Assembly: GCA_004123355.1 (NCBI GenBank)
Contig: SCHM01000001.1
Location: forward strand, 3,712,001-3,776,000
Source: Amphirosellinia nigrospora
Lineage: Eukaryota > Ascomycota > Sordariomycetes > Xylariales > Xylariaceae
Length of the DNA stretch: 64,000 bases
Direction: 5' to 3'
Below are positions 51,623 to 64,000 of the stretch, one piece after another. Below the pieces are notes generated by a model. That model saw only the letters and a program-made list of their open reading frames with translations, searched no databases and had not been told where the DNA came from. The translations under genes were made by a program, and so were the position numbers. How positions within the stretch are numbered: position 1 is the first letter of the stretch; the number at the start of each line of letters is the position of its first letter.

Positions 51623-54297
51623 CTATAGCTTCGACCTCACAGCTTCCAATCTGTACTTCACATCTTTCAGTGTTTCGTGGTGGTGCCCAATTATCAAACT
51701 GCTTGAGTAATTCGGCTGTTTCATGTGATAACTCCGTCTTGACCAAATCTTCTTCAAGTAGGCCCCGCATGATCCAAGGCAGGACATATGGATTAGGACT
51801 AGTAAGTCCTGGTGCTTTTGGATCTCGCAAGGTACTCCGGATACACTCGTAGTCTCGAGCGTATGCGATATAGCCAAGCTTTTACGAATTGAATTAGTAT
51901 TGCTAGAATACGCGCGTGAAAGGGTACCTGGGCTCACATACTCAACACTTGACCGTCATTATAGAGTCTTGAATGGCTTCGCCCGAATACAAGCTGCCTG
52001 CGAGTGGCACCGACAGCTCTCGGATCAACCCATGATCAGATATGCCTAGGTTACGCAACTTGAGCGCAAAGCCTATGAGATGGGCAATAAAATCTGGCGC
52101 GTGAATTCGACCGTCGATAAATACTGCCCGATAGATGTAGGGATGACAGGCAGGACTGTAAAGGGCAGATTGGAGAGGCACCAATTGATCATCAATACTC
52201 CCTACTACTATGATGCATTAGTGGGTTTGCACAGTATGTAGCGAAGAGGAAAGGGGAGCGAAAAGACTAGAGTAGTCTCTTAGTCACTTGCTTACTGTTA
52301 TGCGAGCGCCGTAATCAACGACCGTCTTCAAGGCACATTCATATCGCTTGGAGATCTCACTTTCGGGTCTGCGAATTGCCATAGCTCTGCTGCCGATCCC
52401 ATCAATATTCCCATTCCAGACTTGTAGTCCGGGAATGGCCCAAGCGATACACCGGCCATAGCGCAAACTCCAATGCGAGAGTTGGTGATGACTCCTAAGT
52501 CAATCAACTTCGCCAAGAGCATTATACCGACAGGAACACCCTGGGAATGACACGCCAACATAATCAAGTCTGCGTTTTTAATATGTTCGATCCAGTTTAA
52601 TAGCAGCTTCCACAAGTTATCAACGCGGTCCGCAATTTTGCCTTCTCCCTCGAGAGCCACCTTCTCTATCTCACAGTCACTCAAGCCATGACTCTCAGTC
52701 CACCTGCGTATCGCTTCAGCACAATGATTCGTAAACCTCATGGAGGTTCCTGTGGGTTGCCCTATCATCGGCCTTAAATAACTGGCAGGATAGAGTCCAT
52801 GGACCCCTATCGTGATAGCCTTCTTCACCATTGCATGTCTTTGGAAAGAGAGACATGATTTGTAGGTGATGCTGCGTCCTAAGTAGTAACTGAGCGATCT
52901 GTTTGATGATCGAAGGGTTCTCCTTCATACGGTAAGTACTCTTAAACGATGGTAGAAGTAGATTTGGTGGAAGGGCTTTATGAGTTGAGTTCGTGGTGGA
53001 CTTTAATGGCGGGTCCTTGATAGCCACATCTGAGTTGGGCGTATTTGGTCGAACTGTGGGTAGCTCGTTCGTGTTTAGCAGTTGTGGCTGGCCTTTCTTA
53101 GTTTTCTTCTTCGAAATGCCCTTTGGCGGTCGTTCTAGAGGGGCTTTGATCCCTGACGATTTTTTGTCACTGTTTTCTTCGTTGACTTCTATGCTAGATC
53201 TTCTCGGGTTTGTTTCCGAACCATCGCCCATAACAGCCAACTCGCCTTGTTCAGCGGAAGGCGTTGCTTGATCAGCTTTTCGAGGAGCCGTATCCCTGTA
53301 CCAAAAGGCCCACGTTGACCCAGCTGACGGCTGAGCTGTCGTGGATGCGGGTGCGAGTGCGGGCGCTGATGGCGCAGGAGCATCTCCCATTATAACATCC
53401 TCGTTTTCCTTTGTGCCGGATTCCTCGACTTTCTTATCTCCGTCTAATCCCTGCTCCGCACCTTTCTGAGCAGTCGAATTTGTCGACGATGACAGAACCC
53501 AAACCACGAGCTTGTTTGTTTGGTCGGCTTCGGTGTCTCTGGAGGTTGTTGACTTGATCTTGGGGCTCTATCGGCTCAGCTATTTCTGGGGTAATTTCTG
53601 GGATAGTTTGCTGGGGTTTGGCGCTGTCGTTTGTGGGTTCGCTCTGTTCCTGGGATTTGCTTAACCATGATAGCCAACCGGTAGAACTTGTAGGCGGTTG
53701 GGAGACAGATTCCGTAGAGGCGGGGGCTGCCGGAACGGGCTCGCTTGCTGTGGTTGCGTCTCCAGCGCCATCGCTAATGTCCATCGCTTCCGGCTGCTTG
53801 ACGGAGGAGGCCGAGTCGCTCTGTTGTGTCTCGGTATTGGCCTCACCAATCGTGGGCAGGTTCTGATGGACTGACGGTCCGAGTCCGTGATGAGTCTTTC
53901 TTGTTTGTCTCAAAACGGCTAAAGTCAGCTGCAGCCTCCGACCGTCGAGTGTCGCCCATTATATTCTCCCGGCTACCTTGGTGGATGCGGTGGATTTCGA
54001 AACGCGTGGCCAAGAGCCATACCAGCTGCTCCCCTTTCGTGCCTGAGAGATCAGAATCAAACTGATAATAAAAGCATGGCAAGAACATGTTTCAATCACT
54101 TACCCGTTTGCCATTGTAGGTTGTGGTGGGGATGTGTTGGTATGATCTGGCCGAGCGGGCGCATTGCCAGGTGATGATGATGATGATGATGTGTTGGCGG
54201 GCAGTGACGCAACTTGGGCGTTTTGGGATGGAACTGGAAGGGCAGCAGATAGTGCTTCGTTAGAGGGATCAGGTCGAGCACGCTTCCGGAGGATCAT
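51623..54297 (-). CDS. Conserved fungal alpha/beta-hydrolase-like protein (YML020W type), frameshifted
   Basis: Minus strand from an ATG at 54297 to a TAG at 51623-51625 after EAVRSKL. The N-terminus is a Ser/Pro-rich disordered region, with six Ser encoded by a TGATGA tract at 54172-54191. An intron (about 54114-54055) joins it to KGSSWYGSWPR, with further isolated Trp motifs (GWLSWLS, WAFWYRD) in a long Pro/Ser/Glu linker. The catalytic-looking domain begins KKAITIGVHG, has GQPTGTS, EKVALEGEG and a nucleophile-elbow-like CHSQGVP, then GVCAMAGVSLGPF. After another intron (about 52304-52212) come HPYIYRAVFIDGR and LGISDHGLIREL. From memory this is the family of yeast YML020W, of unknown function; Ser of HSQG would be the nucleophile. 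At least five single-base breaks (near 53985, 52845, 52362, 51974, 51825) divide it, most cured by one base. I have not fixed every exon boundary. Confidence 0.72.
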
Positions 54298-55176
54298 AGC
54301 GATGGCCTGGGTGATATCGTACTAGCTTCCCCCATTAGTTATTGTCTCTTTCTCCGTGGCTAGATCGAGTGTTTGCTATATGAGTGGAAGATGCAGGTGC
54401 CTGTTTAACTGATGGAGATGACCAACCTCGGCGTCTTCCAAGGTTGTACTTAGCGCATAGGTGGGGCTCAACGAGTACATTAGGTAAGTACCAGGTTCCA
54501 AGGCGGCTCCCTTCTAATCGCGCTAAGGTACGGAGGTCTGTGCCAAAATTGACGATCATCCTTGGCAATGGTGTAAAGTGCAAATGGGGGAGCTTATATA
54601 CGGTGTAACGGCTTGGCAAGCAGTGTTTCGGGCCGGCAGTAGTCTATAAAGTCATAGACCACTAACTACGCTATACCGTTAGTGCAGATGGGGCATATCA
54701 ATCGCTAGCTAGAGCGGAGTTCAGGGCTTAGCCTAGTAGGGTAGATACCCAGCCAGCTTTCTGTTGAGACTGTCGGCTGCAAGCGGCCCGATGAACTGGT
54801 TGCCAAGCCGTTACACCGTATATAAGCTCCCCCATTTGCACTTTACACCATTGCCAAGGATGATCGTCAATTTTGGCACAGACCTCCGTATGCTGTACTC
54901 GCTATAACCTAGGTACCTATTTGGTAGGGGTCAGCCGCGCTGACGCGCTGTGGGTACACGCCTCATGCCCCTCTATCGGCGGTTAGGTGGATAGGTATCT
55001 AAGTATCTATCCGCACACTTAGGATTTAGGGATCCTGTGCTTTATCGATAAGCGCTGGGGAAAAAAGTTCAGGGAATCATCGACAGAGGACGGTTTCCAC
55101 GATAACTTCTTGTGACCTCTGGAGATCTTTGTACGGGGCACAACACGTGAACCAGCACAACACACGACATGAAATA
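54298..55176. promoter_or_regulatory. Divergent promoter of the YML020W-like gene (-) and RRP5 (+)
   Basis: 879 bp between start codons. It is occupied in the middle by the perfect inverted repeat at 54529-54890, leaving about 230 bp on the left and 285 bp on the right as native promoter. No coding sequence is seen. Confidence 0.55.
54529..54890. mobile_element. Fold-back/MITE-like element with perfect 91-bp terminal inverted repeats
   Basis: Bases 54529-54619 are exactly the reverse complement of 54800-54890 (91 of 91), with a 180-bp spacer. Both outer ends read TA then CGGAGGTCTGTGCC, so the element may be 54531-54888 with 89-bp TIRs and a TA target-site duplication, as for Tc1/mariner-type MITEs. 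The spacer continues as weaker inverted similarity (CGGGCC and GCAG near one side, GGCCCG and CTGTC near the other). No coding capacity. Zero divergence between arms suggests recent insertion or ongoing correction between arms. Confidence 0.75.
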
Positions 55177-58100
55177 ATGAGCTCTCTCAAAAGAAAAGAT
55201 GCCCCGGGCGGCGCACCTGCTTCCAAGTCCCCGAAGCGATCCAAATCCGACAAACCTCAAGCGAAATCGAATGCGAACTCCTCCCAGTTCACCAAAACGG
55301 CGCAGCAGAAACCTGCCAGCGCTGCCAGTGTCTCAAGACTGAAGGAAGAGGAGCCACTGTTCCCTCGTGGCGGTGGGAGTGTACTGTCTCCTCTCGAACA
55401 CAGACAAATCTCCATCCAGGCTAAACAGGATGTCCTTTTCGAGCAAGCGGCCGGTCAGAAAGACAAGAAAACAGATCAATCTGTGAAACGAAAGAAGTCA
55501 AAGGCGTCCAAGAGCAAGGCACCCCATGAAAGTCGGCCGGCTGAAGATGTCATCAGAGTGGAGGGACTAAATTATCAAGTAAGTAGCTTAGCTGAGCACA
55601 TGTTTGAGTAACGAGTGCTGACGAAAGTAGCGCTTGGTTAAAGGCTCGTTGGTCTTGGGCCAGATCACCGAAATCCGCCCATTAGAAGTCATCCTCGCCC
55701 TACCAAACAGTCTCTCCGGCCATGTGCCAATCACTTCCATTTCAGATATCCTGAGTGACAGAGTGGCAGCCGAGGCGGACGCCCTTGACGAAGATGACAA
55801 CGAGACCGATACTATAGATCTGAAGGATATCTTCGAGGTCGGGCAATACCTTCGCGCCTATGTAACGTCTACAACAGAGGAAAGCACCGGGACTTTGACA
55901 AAGCCGAAGAAGCGTATTGAGCTCTCGTTGCGGCCGGAATTTACGAACACCGGGCTTTCGAGCGAGGAAATCGTCGAGAATGCCGTGGTGATGGCGTCGG
56001 TGTCCAGTGCAGAAGATCATGGCTTCGTCATGGGCCTGGGCCTGTCGGACGCAAGCACACGAGCTTTTCTGCCTCGGAAGGAAGCTTCCAGTGATCTTAC
56101 TGAAACTCGCATGCAGCCTGGTGCTGTTGTCATGTGCCTCGTTACGGGGAAAAGCGCAAATGGTAAAATCATCCAGTTATCCGCGCTACAAAGCAAACTA
56201 GGCAAAATACAGAACTTCGCATCGGAAGCCACCACTATTCAAACCTTTTTACCGGGATCCGCTGTTGAGCTCATGGTAACCGACATCTCTAGGCGTGGAT
56301 TGGTAGGCAAGGTGATGGGTTCCTTGGATGTAACAGCTGATCTAATCCATTCTGGTACCGGGCCGAAAGCCTTGGATTTGGAAACCAAATACAAGATCGG
56401 AAAGAAAGTCAAGGCCCGTGTCATATGCAACTTTCCTACGGCTAAAGAACCAAAACTTGGTGTGTCGCTCCTGGATCATATTATGACCCTAACGCCTCAG
56501 CGCACTGCGTCGAGCAAGTCACCCATTCACTCACTTCCTGCATCCTCCATGGTCGAGAAATGTACGGTATTCAAGGTCGATCCTGAAATGGGCGTATTTG
56601 TTGAAATTGGCGTGGACGGCATACCTGGATTTGTCCACATTTCCCGTCTCAAGGATGGTAAAATCGACATGCTATCTGAATCATCTGGTCCCTTTAAAGT
56701 CGGTACAGTTCATCGGGCAGAGTAATAGCTTACAACGCTGTCGACGGCATATTCAATTTATCGTTTGAGCCCAGCGTGTTGGAACAACCTTTCCTTCGGA
56801 TCGAAGACGTCGCTGTCGGTGCTGTAGTCGATGGCAAGATTGAGAAACTCATCATCAACCAAGACGGTTTCAGTGGTCTCTTGGTCAAGCTGGCGGAGGG
56901 AATCCACGGTTATGTCCCAGAGATGCATCTGGCAGATGTCCATCTCCAACACCCTGAGAAGAAGTTTCGTGAAGGCCTCAAGATAAAAGCTCGAGTTCTG
57001 TCAACCGACCTATTTAAACGTCAGGTTAAACTTACATTGAAAAAGACTCTTGTGAATTCCGAGGCAAAGCCGTTGCAATCATTTGATGAGCTCGTAGTTG
57101 GGGCACAAAGCCCTGCTACCATCATTAAAGTGCTTGACAATGGTGCAATCGTGCAATTCTACGGGTCATTGCGGGGGTTTTTACCTATCTCAGAAATGAG
57201 TGAGGCTTATATTCGTGACCCCAGGGAGCATTTCCGGGTCGGCCAGGTGGTCAGTGTGCATATCCTGAACTTTGACACCGAAGCACAAAAATATTCGTAT
57301 CCTGCAAGGATCCTTCTGCCTTTGGGATAGAGAAGCAGAACGCGCTCAAGAATCTTAAGATCGGAGATTTAGTGTCTGCTAAGGTGATACAGAAGACAGA
57401 AGATGATGTCCATGTTGAATTAGTAGACAGCAATCTTAAAGCGCTACTTTCAATTGGTCAACTTACCGACCGACCAAACAAAAATCAATCTTCTATGAAG
57501 GGAATCCGCGTTGGACAAGTTCTTAACGAGCTCGTTGTACTAAATAAGAACGACAGTCGCCGTTCGATCGCATTGTCAAAGAAGCCAAGCTTAGTTCAAG
57601 CAAGCCAGGATGGCAAACTCCTCACGGCTTTTGATCAAGCTCAGGTTGGGGACACCCGGCAAGGTTTCGTCAGAAATATCACAGTTACGGCCGTTTTTGT
57701 GCAGTTTCCGGGACAACTCATTGGTCTCCTACCCAAATCGAAACTCCCTCAAGAAGACCAAGACAAAACAGACTTTGGCTTGAAGAAATACCAGTCCATC
57801 ACTGTGAAGATTGACTCTATAGATAGGGACAACAGTCGACTAGTTGTTGCCTCGTCGGCATATACAGCTACACCTTCAACTAATGCTCAATCAGCCGCAG
57901 CTCTGAAACCGGATAACCCGGTGGATGAAACACTGAAGTCCGTTAACGACTTGTACATCGGAAAAGTCACGAAGGCTAAGGTTGTGTCAATCAAGAACAC
58001 CCAGCTGAATGTTAGGTTGGCCGACAACATCCAAGGACGGGTGGATATCAGCCAAATATTTGATTCTTGGGATGAAATAGCGACTCCCAAATCTCCTCTG

Positions 58101-60612
58101 AGCGCATTCCGAGTAAACAAAGAAATAGAGGTGCGAGTTCTTGGTCTGCACGACGCAAAGAACCACCGTTACTTGCCCATCTCGCATCGTTCGACGCACT
58201 CGGTGCTTGAACTTTCAGCGAAGGCAAGCGATTTGAAGTCTAATACAATACCGGAGCTATCTCTCAAGACACTTGAGCTTGGCACAACGCACATTGGCTT
58301 TGTGAACAACGTTCAGCATAATTCCCTCTGGGTAAATTTATCTCCAAATGTACGCGGCAGAATCAGCATGCTTGATATCTCTGACGATGTCACACTTCTT
58401 GATAATCTCTCAACAAGCTTCCCTGTCGGTTCGGCTTTAAAAGTGCGTGTTCTTGCTGTAAACCCTACAGAAGGCCGTCTCGACTTGTCAGCCCGCGCTT
58501 CGGGGGCTTCAACTCATCTTGTCTGGGACAGTATCAAACAAAACATGGTACTCCCTGGTAGAATCACAAAGATCAATGAACGCCAGATTATCGTGCAACT
58601 CAGTGACTCAATTTCGGCACCCGCCCATTTAATTGACCTTGCCGATGATTATGCTGATGCCAGCACCATGTCATACAGCAAAAACAGCGTTATCCGTGTC
58701 TCAGTAGTCGATATAGACAGGAGTAACAAGCGCTTACGGCTTTCCTTGCGCCCGTCGAGGGTCTTAAACTCGTCTTTGCCTGTTAAGGATCGCGAGATCT
58801 CTAAGTTCGCTCAGCTCAACGTGGGCGATTTGATTCGGGGTTTTGTCAAGAATGTTTCCGACAAAGGATTGTTTATCGGCCTAGGCGGTGATTTTACAGC
58901 AATGGTTCGGATCTCTGATCTTTCAGATAAGTTCATTAAAAATTGGAAAGATGAATTTCAGGTCGATCAGTTAGTAAAGGGTCGGATTACATCGATTGAC
59001 CCCACTACCAGCCAGATCCAAATGAGTCTGAAATCATCTGTTGTTGAGAAGGACTTTGTGCCACTCATAAACTATCAAGACCTTCGCTCTGGCCAAGTTG
59101 TCACTGGAAAAGTACGAAAAGTGGAAGATTTTGGTGCTTTCATTCTCATCGATGGTTCCGCAAATGTCAGTGGACTGTGCCACCGAAGCGAGATGGCTGA
59201 AAAGCCCGTACAAGATGCAAGAAAACTTCTCAATGAGGGTGATGCAGTCAAAGCAATCATCTTAGATATTAACTTACAGAAAAAGAGGATCAGCTTCGGG
59301 CTGAAACCTTCTTATTTCGAGGATGAAGACAGTGATATGGATGAAGATAATAGTGATGATGAAAACGAAGTTGCGGGCGCTTTACTGGACGATGACGAAG
59401 CCGATGACGACGATGGAGACGAAGAATCTGATGATGAGGATATGGATGACGGTGACAGCTCAGTTGCTATAGAGGGTGTTGATCACGGCGGAGAGCTATC
59501 CTCGGACGTCGACGACACTAACATGGTCGACGCACCGGTTGAAGACATCGATACCCTTAATGCTGGAGGCTTCGACTGGTCTGGAACTGCACTTGACGAA
59601 CAAGATGCAGTCAGAGCAGACGCCGACCGAGGCGCAACGACAGAAAAGAAGAAGAAACGGCGCAAGCCTCAACTCGAAACGGATAGGAGCGGTGATCTGG
59701 CCAACTTTGGCCCACAGACAGCAGTGGACTACGAACAGTTGCTCAATCGTCAGCCGAACTCATCTGATCTTTGGATTCGATATATGGCATTCCAGATGCA
59801 AGTTAGTGAACTAGCTAAAGCCCGCGAAGTTGCTGAGCGTGCCGTGGCAACAATTAACAGCACCGAAGAAACAGAGAAATTAAATGCTTGGATAGCATAT
59901 TTAAATCTCGAAGTGAGGTTTGGAAACGATGATACTGTGGACGGTGTTTTTGGGCGTGCGTGCCAGGTTAATGATCAGCAAGAAGTCTACCAACGACTTG
60001 CGAGCATCTACGTCCAAGATAATAAACCTGAGGTAAGTGACAAAATGATTTTCATCTCTAGTTCAGAACTCACAATCCATTAGAAAGCAGATGCGCTCTT
60101 CCAGTCCATCACGAAAAAGTTTGGCGCAAACTCTCCCGATGTTTGGCACAATTACGCCCATTGGCTGCATGCTGTCCAAAATGAGCCCGAGCGCGCGAGG
60201 GCTTTGCTATCTCGAGCTACACAAGCTTTGCCGGATCACACACGCCTGCCTGGCCTGTGACCAAGTTTGCTGCCCTAGAGTACAACTCTCCGAACGGAAA
60301 TGCCGAGCGTGGCCGAACCATGTTTGAAGGACTTATCGCCACATTCCCTAAGAGATTCGACTTATGGAGCCAGCTTCTAGACCACGAAGATGGCCCCAAC
60401 GCCGATAAGGCGGTCACCAGGGATGTATTTGACAGAGCAACCAAAGTCAAGGGACTTAAGGCACGGCCTGCCCAGAAATGGTTCCAGCGATGGGCTGCTT
60501 GGGAGGAGAAGAACGGCGATGTCAAGAGTCAGCAGAAGGTCGAGCCAAGGCAACAGAGTGGGTGAGGCTCAAGACTGAAGCGAAAAAGGACAGAGAGGAA
60601 GATGAGGAGTAA
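55177..60612 (+). CDS. RRP5: Rrp5, S1-repeat and HAT/TPR ribosome biogenesis factor (four one-base frameshifts)
   Basis: Exons 55177-55578, 55631-60032 and 60084-60612; about 1,778 residues, usual for fungal Rrp5. A basic Lys/Ser-rich N-terminus leads into repeated S1 RNA-binding domains (about a dozen), each with a GQVVTGKVRKVEDFGAFI-like strand and a closing RISFGLKPS-like strand. An acidic linker of Asp/Glu runs at 59320-59460, then HAT/TPR repeats start at about 59715 (VDYEQLLNRQPNSSDLWIRYM). Rrp5 is the only yeast factor needed for both 18S and 5.8S/25S processing; the C-terminal repeats serve the small-subunit branch in the nucleolus. One-base losses: G at 56720-56723 (GAG(G)TA), A in A5 at 57287-57291, G near 60257, G at 60544. 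With these, every conserved join is restored and the frame closes at TAA 60610-60612. Four independent hits in an essential gene argue for assembly error. The ATG at 55177 is the first usable start. Confidence 0.93.
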
Positions 60613-61586
60613 TGAGAGAAAAATAGCCCCCAGCGATGACAGGCTCTCCCGATGGGAAAGGGACTCGGGACCTAAAAACAAATCAGTTTATATGTATATA
60701 TACTAGCGATCACGCTACATGAACCGAGATACAGAAAGAGTATTGTGAACGAATCAAGAGAAGTGATAGCAAACTACGGCATCTACGATACATGGTTTGT
60801 CTCATATCGATGCGACGGACAAGTGCATTGGTTAAATGACACTATATAAGGTCGTTAATGGCTCATGTTATAATATATCAAGGCAATAACTGCTGTCTGC
60901 AGTATGATGAAAGTTCTGAGGATCAGGTAAAATTCTTATCCATATTTCAAGTACACTGTCTAGATTCCCAGGCTAATATCAAACGTTTGAATTGAGAGCA
61001 AATTGCTCCCGAACAAGGATTCCGAATCCGTCTATTTAGTAGGTTGTACCGCAAACAATAACCCGAGTCCCTCACCTCCAGTTAATACCTAGACAATAGT
61101 CCCCCAGCCACTTAATGCAGCGGCACCAGACCTATTGTCCCTCTGTACCTCGGTTTTCATGTCGGTCATGCATCATAATGAGATATAAAAGGGATATGCA
61201 AAGGATAGCCTGCCTATCTAGGCCTGTGGATTGCAGTTCCATTTCCCAGAAAAAGCAAATTCGAAGCTCCGTTTACTTTTCGAGTGTTTCCTTTTTTAGT
61301 AGTTCGTTTTTTTGTACTCGTTGCCGGCGCCCGAAGAAAAGTCTATAATATAGTTGTGACAGTTTGGACGAGTCGTCCTAATAAATCTGTTGAACAGACA
61401 AAGAGAATCCGGTGGAAATGGGGTGGTGTGGTTGTTCCGTAATTTTATGACACAAAAAGCTCGCAATCCCTGCGATGCCTCATCTAAGAAAAATATTGTT
61501 GTTGTTGTTGTTCAACGAGCGAAGGACGTGGCCATTAAATAATATGAAAAGATGAAAAGTGTGATGACACTTATCGACCAAGCTGG
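60613..61586. other. Convergent intergenic region between RRP5 and the CRIB gene
   Basis: Contains both 3' regions and no supported gene. A (TTG)n microsatellite lies at 61496-61512, and T-rich runs occur at about 61290-61320. Confidence 0.5.
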
Positions 61587-64000
61587 TCAGATCTGTTGCA
61601 CAAGATATGTTCCAATCGATAGCTTAGGGACGCTGAGGAACTTGGGGAAGAGGGCAAATTGGGGAGACGCGTTGGTATGGCTCCGGCTTGCAGTCCGTGC
61701 CCGCCTGTGAGTCTTGAGAGGCTCTTGCGCGACTTTCGATTCAAGAGGAGCGACTGTGTCATGAGGCACCTTCGCGAGCAAATTCGCCTCCGATTGAGCC
61801 CGACTGTGGCCTTCACGAGCTGCCTCTTGTTTCACGAGAGTCGCGGGTGGCTCACTAGGATCTGCTGCCATCATATCGTCAATCGGGGTGATGACAGCCT
61901 CCTTGTCATTCAGTGTGATGGTGACGGGCTGTTGGGAGTCGATAGCTGCTTGCCAGCTTGAGCTACTGCTGCCCGTCCACCGAGTAAAGGTGGAGATGGG
62001 TAGCGACTTGATGTCCCTGACCGGTCCGACAGAGTCGACATGGTCGTTGATGCACTAGACCGAGGGTGGAGGTAAGCTCCGGGTCTGTCAAATTTGAGGC
62101 TGATGTCGTCATGCTGCAATATCTTGAGCTCGTCGCTGGAGGCATGTGAGCTGAGCTCGCCCCTTTCGTATTGCAGTACCTTCTCGTGGTAGTCATTTGG
62201 GATCAATAGACTTGGTGACAAGCAGAATCCTTGCACCTCTTGCAAGCTGGAGGTGCTTGAGTGAGATCGATCGTGATCACGTTTGAGCTGGGTTGAGCTA
62301 TCAATCCTCGGAAGCGAAAAGTTGGAGGTCATGGGCGTTGCACTGGTTGGAGTAGTGGCGTCGTGTTGTGTCGCGCCTGAACCATAGCTCGTAGGGCTCA
62401 GTGCTGGAACATCGGCTGACAAGAGGCTCCTGGGCAGCGGCCCAAAACTACTAACGCTTGATTCAACTCGATGGCCCAGTATTGGGCTGTCTGCGAAGTA
62501 GTTCGCACGTTCCAGGTCGCAAGAAGGTCGTTCCCAGGCAAAGTCGCAATCGCTTCAGCCTCATGGTCGTAACAATAATCGATATCATCTTCCCAGCTCT
62601 CTTGGATGAAATCATCGTCCGCCATATCCTCCTCGCCGTATTCGCGCAGCGCACGCTGGGCCGCAAAGAGATCGAATCTACCCAGCGTATCCGAAGCATT
62701 GCTTGGAGGTCGTTGACTTGCTTGATTCAAAGAAATGCGTCGAAGGTGTGGTACTGAAATACTGCCTCTAAGAGATGTCGCGTTACTTATGATACTTGTG
62801 CGAGACCTAATTGTTGTCAAGTGGTATTCCTCTTCTTCGGGAACCTCAGGCAAAGAGGTCATAGAACCAGTCAGCGGCCACGCAGTATCATCCGTTGCAG
62901 TCGACACAGAATAAAGAGACTTCTCATCACTATCCGCTCCATGGGGCTCCGGATAACTTGGCGCGTAAGAAATGGGGGTCGGCCAAATCCCATTGGTAGG
63001 TGGCAAAATAAATGACTGTGCTAGGGAGCCGGAATTGGTTCTTAGTCTTTGGATGGGGGTTGTATTGAACGAGTCGGTTCGGTCATGGTGAACTGAGATG
63101 CGGCTGGATGTCCGAGGCGGCGGTGGAATCGGCGAGGTTTGTGAATCATAATCGTCGGGAACCGATCGAGGCAGACGGGGTGGCGTGAATTGAATACTGC
63201 CCCGTGATATACGCTCGAAGTCCTGTTGGGGACTTGGAGGCGAGGGAAGTGGTTTATCGAGTGCCCGAGAATTAAGCCCTCCTAGCGTATTCGAGTTGCC
63301 AGTTTTTGTTCGCGGTCGTGCTCCTTGAAAAGCAGGTGGCGCGTCATAGTGGCTGACTTCGTCAGCATCAGAGCCGGAGAGGTTTTCCTTTGAGGAATGC
63401 GAGACATGCTGGAAGTCGTATGGCCCGGATATTTGAACTTTCTTCGTCGTCGAAGTCGAAGCTTCAGATACTCCTCTGCCTCGTCGCCGTGTAAACATGG
63501 ATTGGTAAAAACGTTGCTCTTTAGGCAAATCAGGCGCGCTATCAGGTGCCATCTCAGTCAATGAGAGTAATGAACCCCATTGTCACTCTGTCCCGACGTA
63601 ACTTGGGCTTACGGCTAAAGACAGCCTTGCTAAACAGCTGCACGCTTTCAGGCCGTTCTTTGAAGGGCATGACTGAAGACCGTTGGGATGGGTTTCTGGA
63701 CAAGCTAGGATTCTCTAGACTGGTCTCCATGGCGTTTCCGATGTTTCAGAACGAAGTGAGGATGAGCCCGAGGACGGCGCCAGTTCAATCGGTAGTTGTT
63801 CTGCTATAGAGCCTCGCTTCATTCGTCTACTAAACGCACGAATACCCTCAGGCGAGGGCGGACCATTCAGTGACGGTTCCAGTATGTCTGTCATACCGTG
63901 ACTATAATACTGGTCTGTCGAGGTGGCTGTGGAGGGCCGAGCCATATGCATGGTCGACGAGTTGGCATCGTTTATCGCTTTCCGCCGCAGCCCCTTGAAG
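61587..64000 (-). CDS. CRIB-motif (p21-Rho-binding) protein, start beyond the right edge, frameshifted
   Basis: The frame is open at the window's right edge (FKGLRRKAINDANSS), so the N-terminus lies outside. The body is a Ser/Thr/Pro-rich disordered protein. At 63397-63432 it carries ISGPYDFQHVSH, a CRIB motif with the ISxPxxFxHxxH pattern that binds GTP-loaded Cdc42 or Rac. Polyproline patches (PLPSPPSPQ, IPPPPR) could bind SH3 domains. The protein ends LSIGTYLVQQI at TGA 61587-61589. This suggests a polarity or septation effector, but I recognise only the motif, not a named orthologue. Frame changes occur near 63562-63720 (an intron with donor GTAAGC at about 63614 is possible), at 62550-62556 (one base restores CDFAWERPSCDLERANYF and HRVESSVSSFGPLP) and in 61950-61990. 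Upstream and downstream pieces share the same composition, supporting one gene. Confidence 0.65.

Noticed and set aside
57372-60083. Separate 903-codon gene in the RRP5 region
   Set aside because: The upstream frames 55631-56725 and 56776-57330 encode preceding S1 repeats, and one-base corrections join all three, so it is a piece of RRP5 rather than its own gene.

Overview
The window is nuclear DNA of a filamentous ascomycete (Pezizomycotina). Genes carry many short GT..AG introns (about 50-170 nt) with CTAAC/CTGAC-like branch sites. The protein set is typical of this group: a CON7-type C2H2 regulator, an AA9 lytic polysaccharide monooxygenase and a bifunctional THI20. The general look suggests Sordariomycetes or a near relative, but that is a weak inference.

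Layout. 1-0.4 kb: tail of an unrecognised gene entering from the left. 1.1-3.4 kb (+): THI20 (HMP-P kinase plus TenA). 4.2-6.7 kb (+): DBP2, a DEAD-box RNA helicase with a long intron between motifs V and VI. 7.8-9.2 kb (+): secreted AA9 LPMO. 10.1 kb (-): intron-bearing tRNA-Asp(GTC). 10.2-20.3 kb: no recognisable gene. 20.3-23.7 kb (+): CON7 preceded by a long leader or promoter. 23.7-28.2 kb: no recognisable gene. 28.2-29.5 kb (+): AAR2, a U5 snRNP assembly factor. 29.5-37.3 kb: gene-free block with a diverged repeat pair. 37.4-38.2 kb (-): RPS16 (uS9) in six exons, one of only 11 nt. 38.8-39.7 kb (+): SNF8/VPS22 (ESCRT-II). 40.9-49.7 kb (-): FMP27/Hobbit-type giant lipid-transfer protein. 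51.05-51.16 kb (-): candidate Pol III-type structured RNA. 51.6-54.3 kb (-): conserved fungal alpha/beta-hydrolase-like protein (YML020W type). 54.53-54.89 kb: perfect 91-bp inverted repeat, probably a MITE, in the divergent promoter. 55.2-60.6 kb (+): RRP5. 61.6 kb to the right edge (-): CRIB-motif protein.

The genes do not form a pathway cluster. They are ordinary housekeeping genes (rRNA processing, ribosome, spliceosome, RNA helicase, ESCRT, lipid transfer, thiamine) with one secreted cellulose-active enzyme and one developmental regulator, separated by unusually long gene-free blocks.

The most pervasive oddity is that nearly every long conserved gene is broken by single-base frameshifts. 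Most behave as one-base losses in short homopolymers (GGGG to GGG, CCCC to CCC, AAAAAA to AAAAA). DBP2, AA9, CON7, AAR2, SNF8, FMP27, the YML020W-like gene, RRP5 and the CRIB gene are all affected, while THI20 and RPS16 read cleanly. I read this as assembly consensus error rather than gene decay, so each affected gene is called as one intact locus. I found no CRISPR array, biosynthetic cluster or clearly novel multi-gene system. The best candidates for something new are the perfect fold-back element, the Pol III-like RNA candidate and the microexon.
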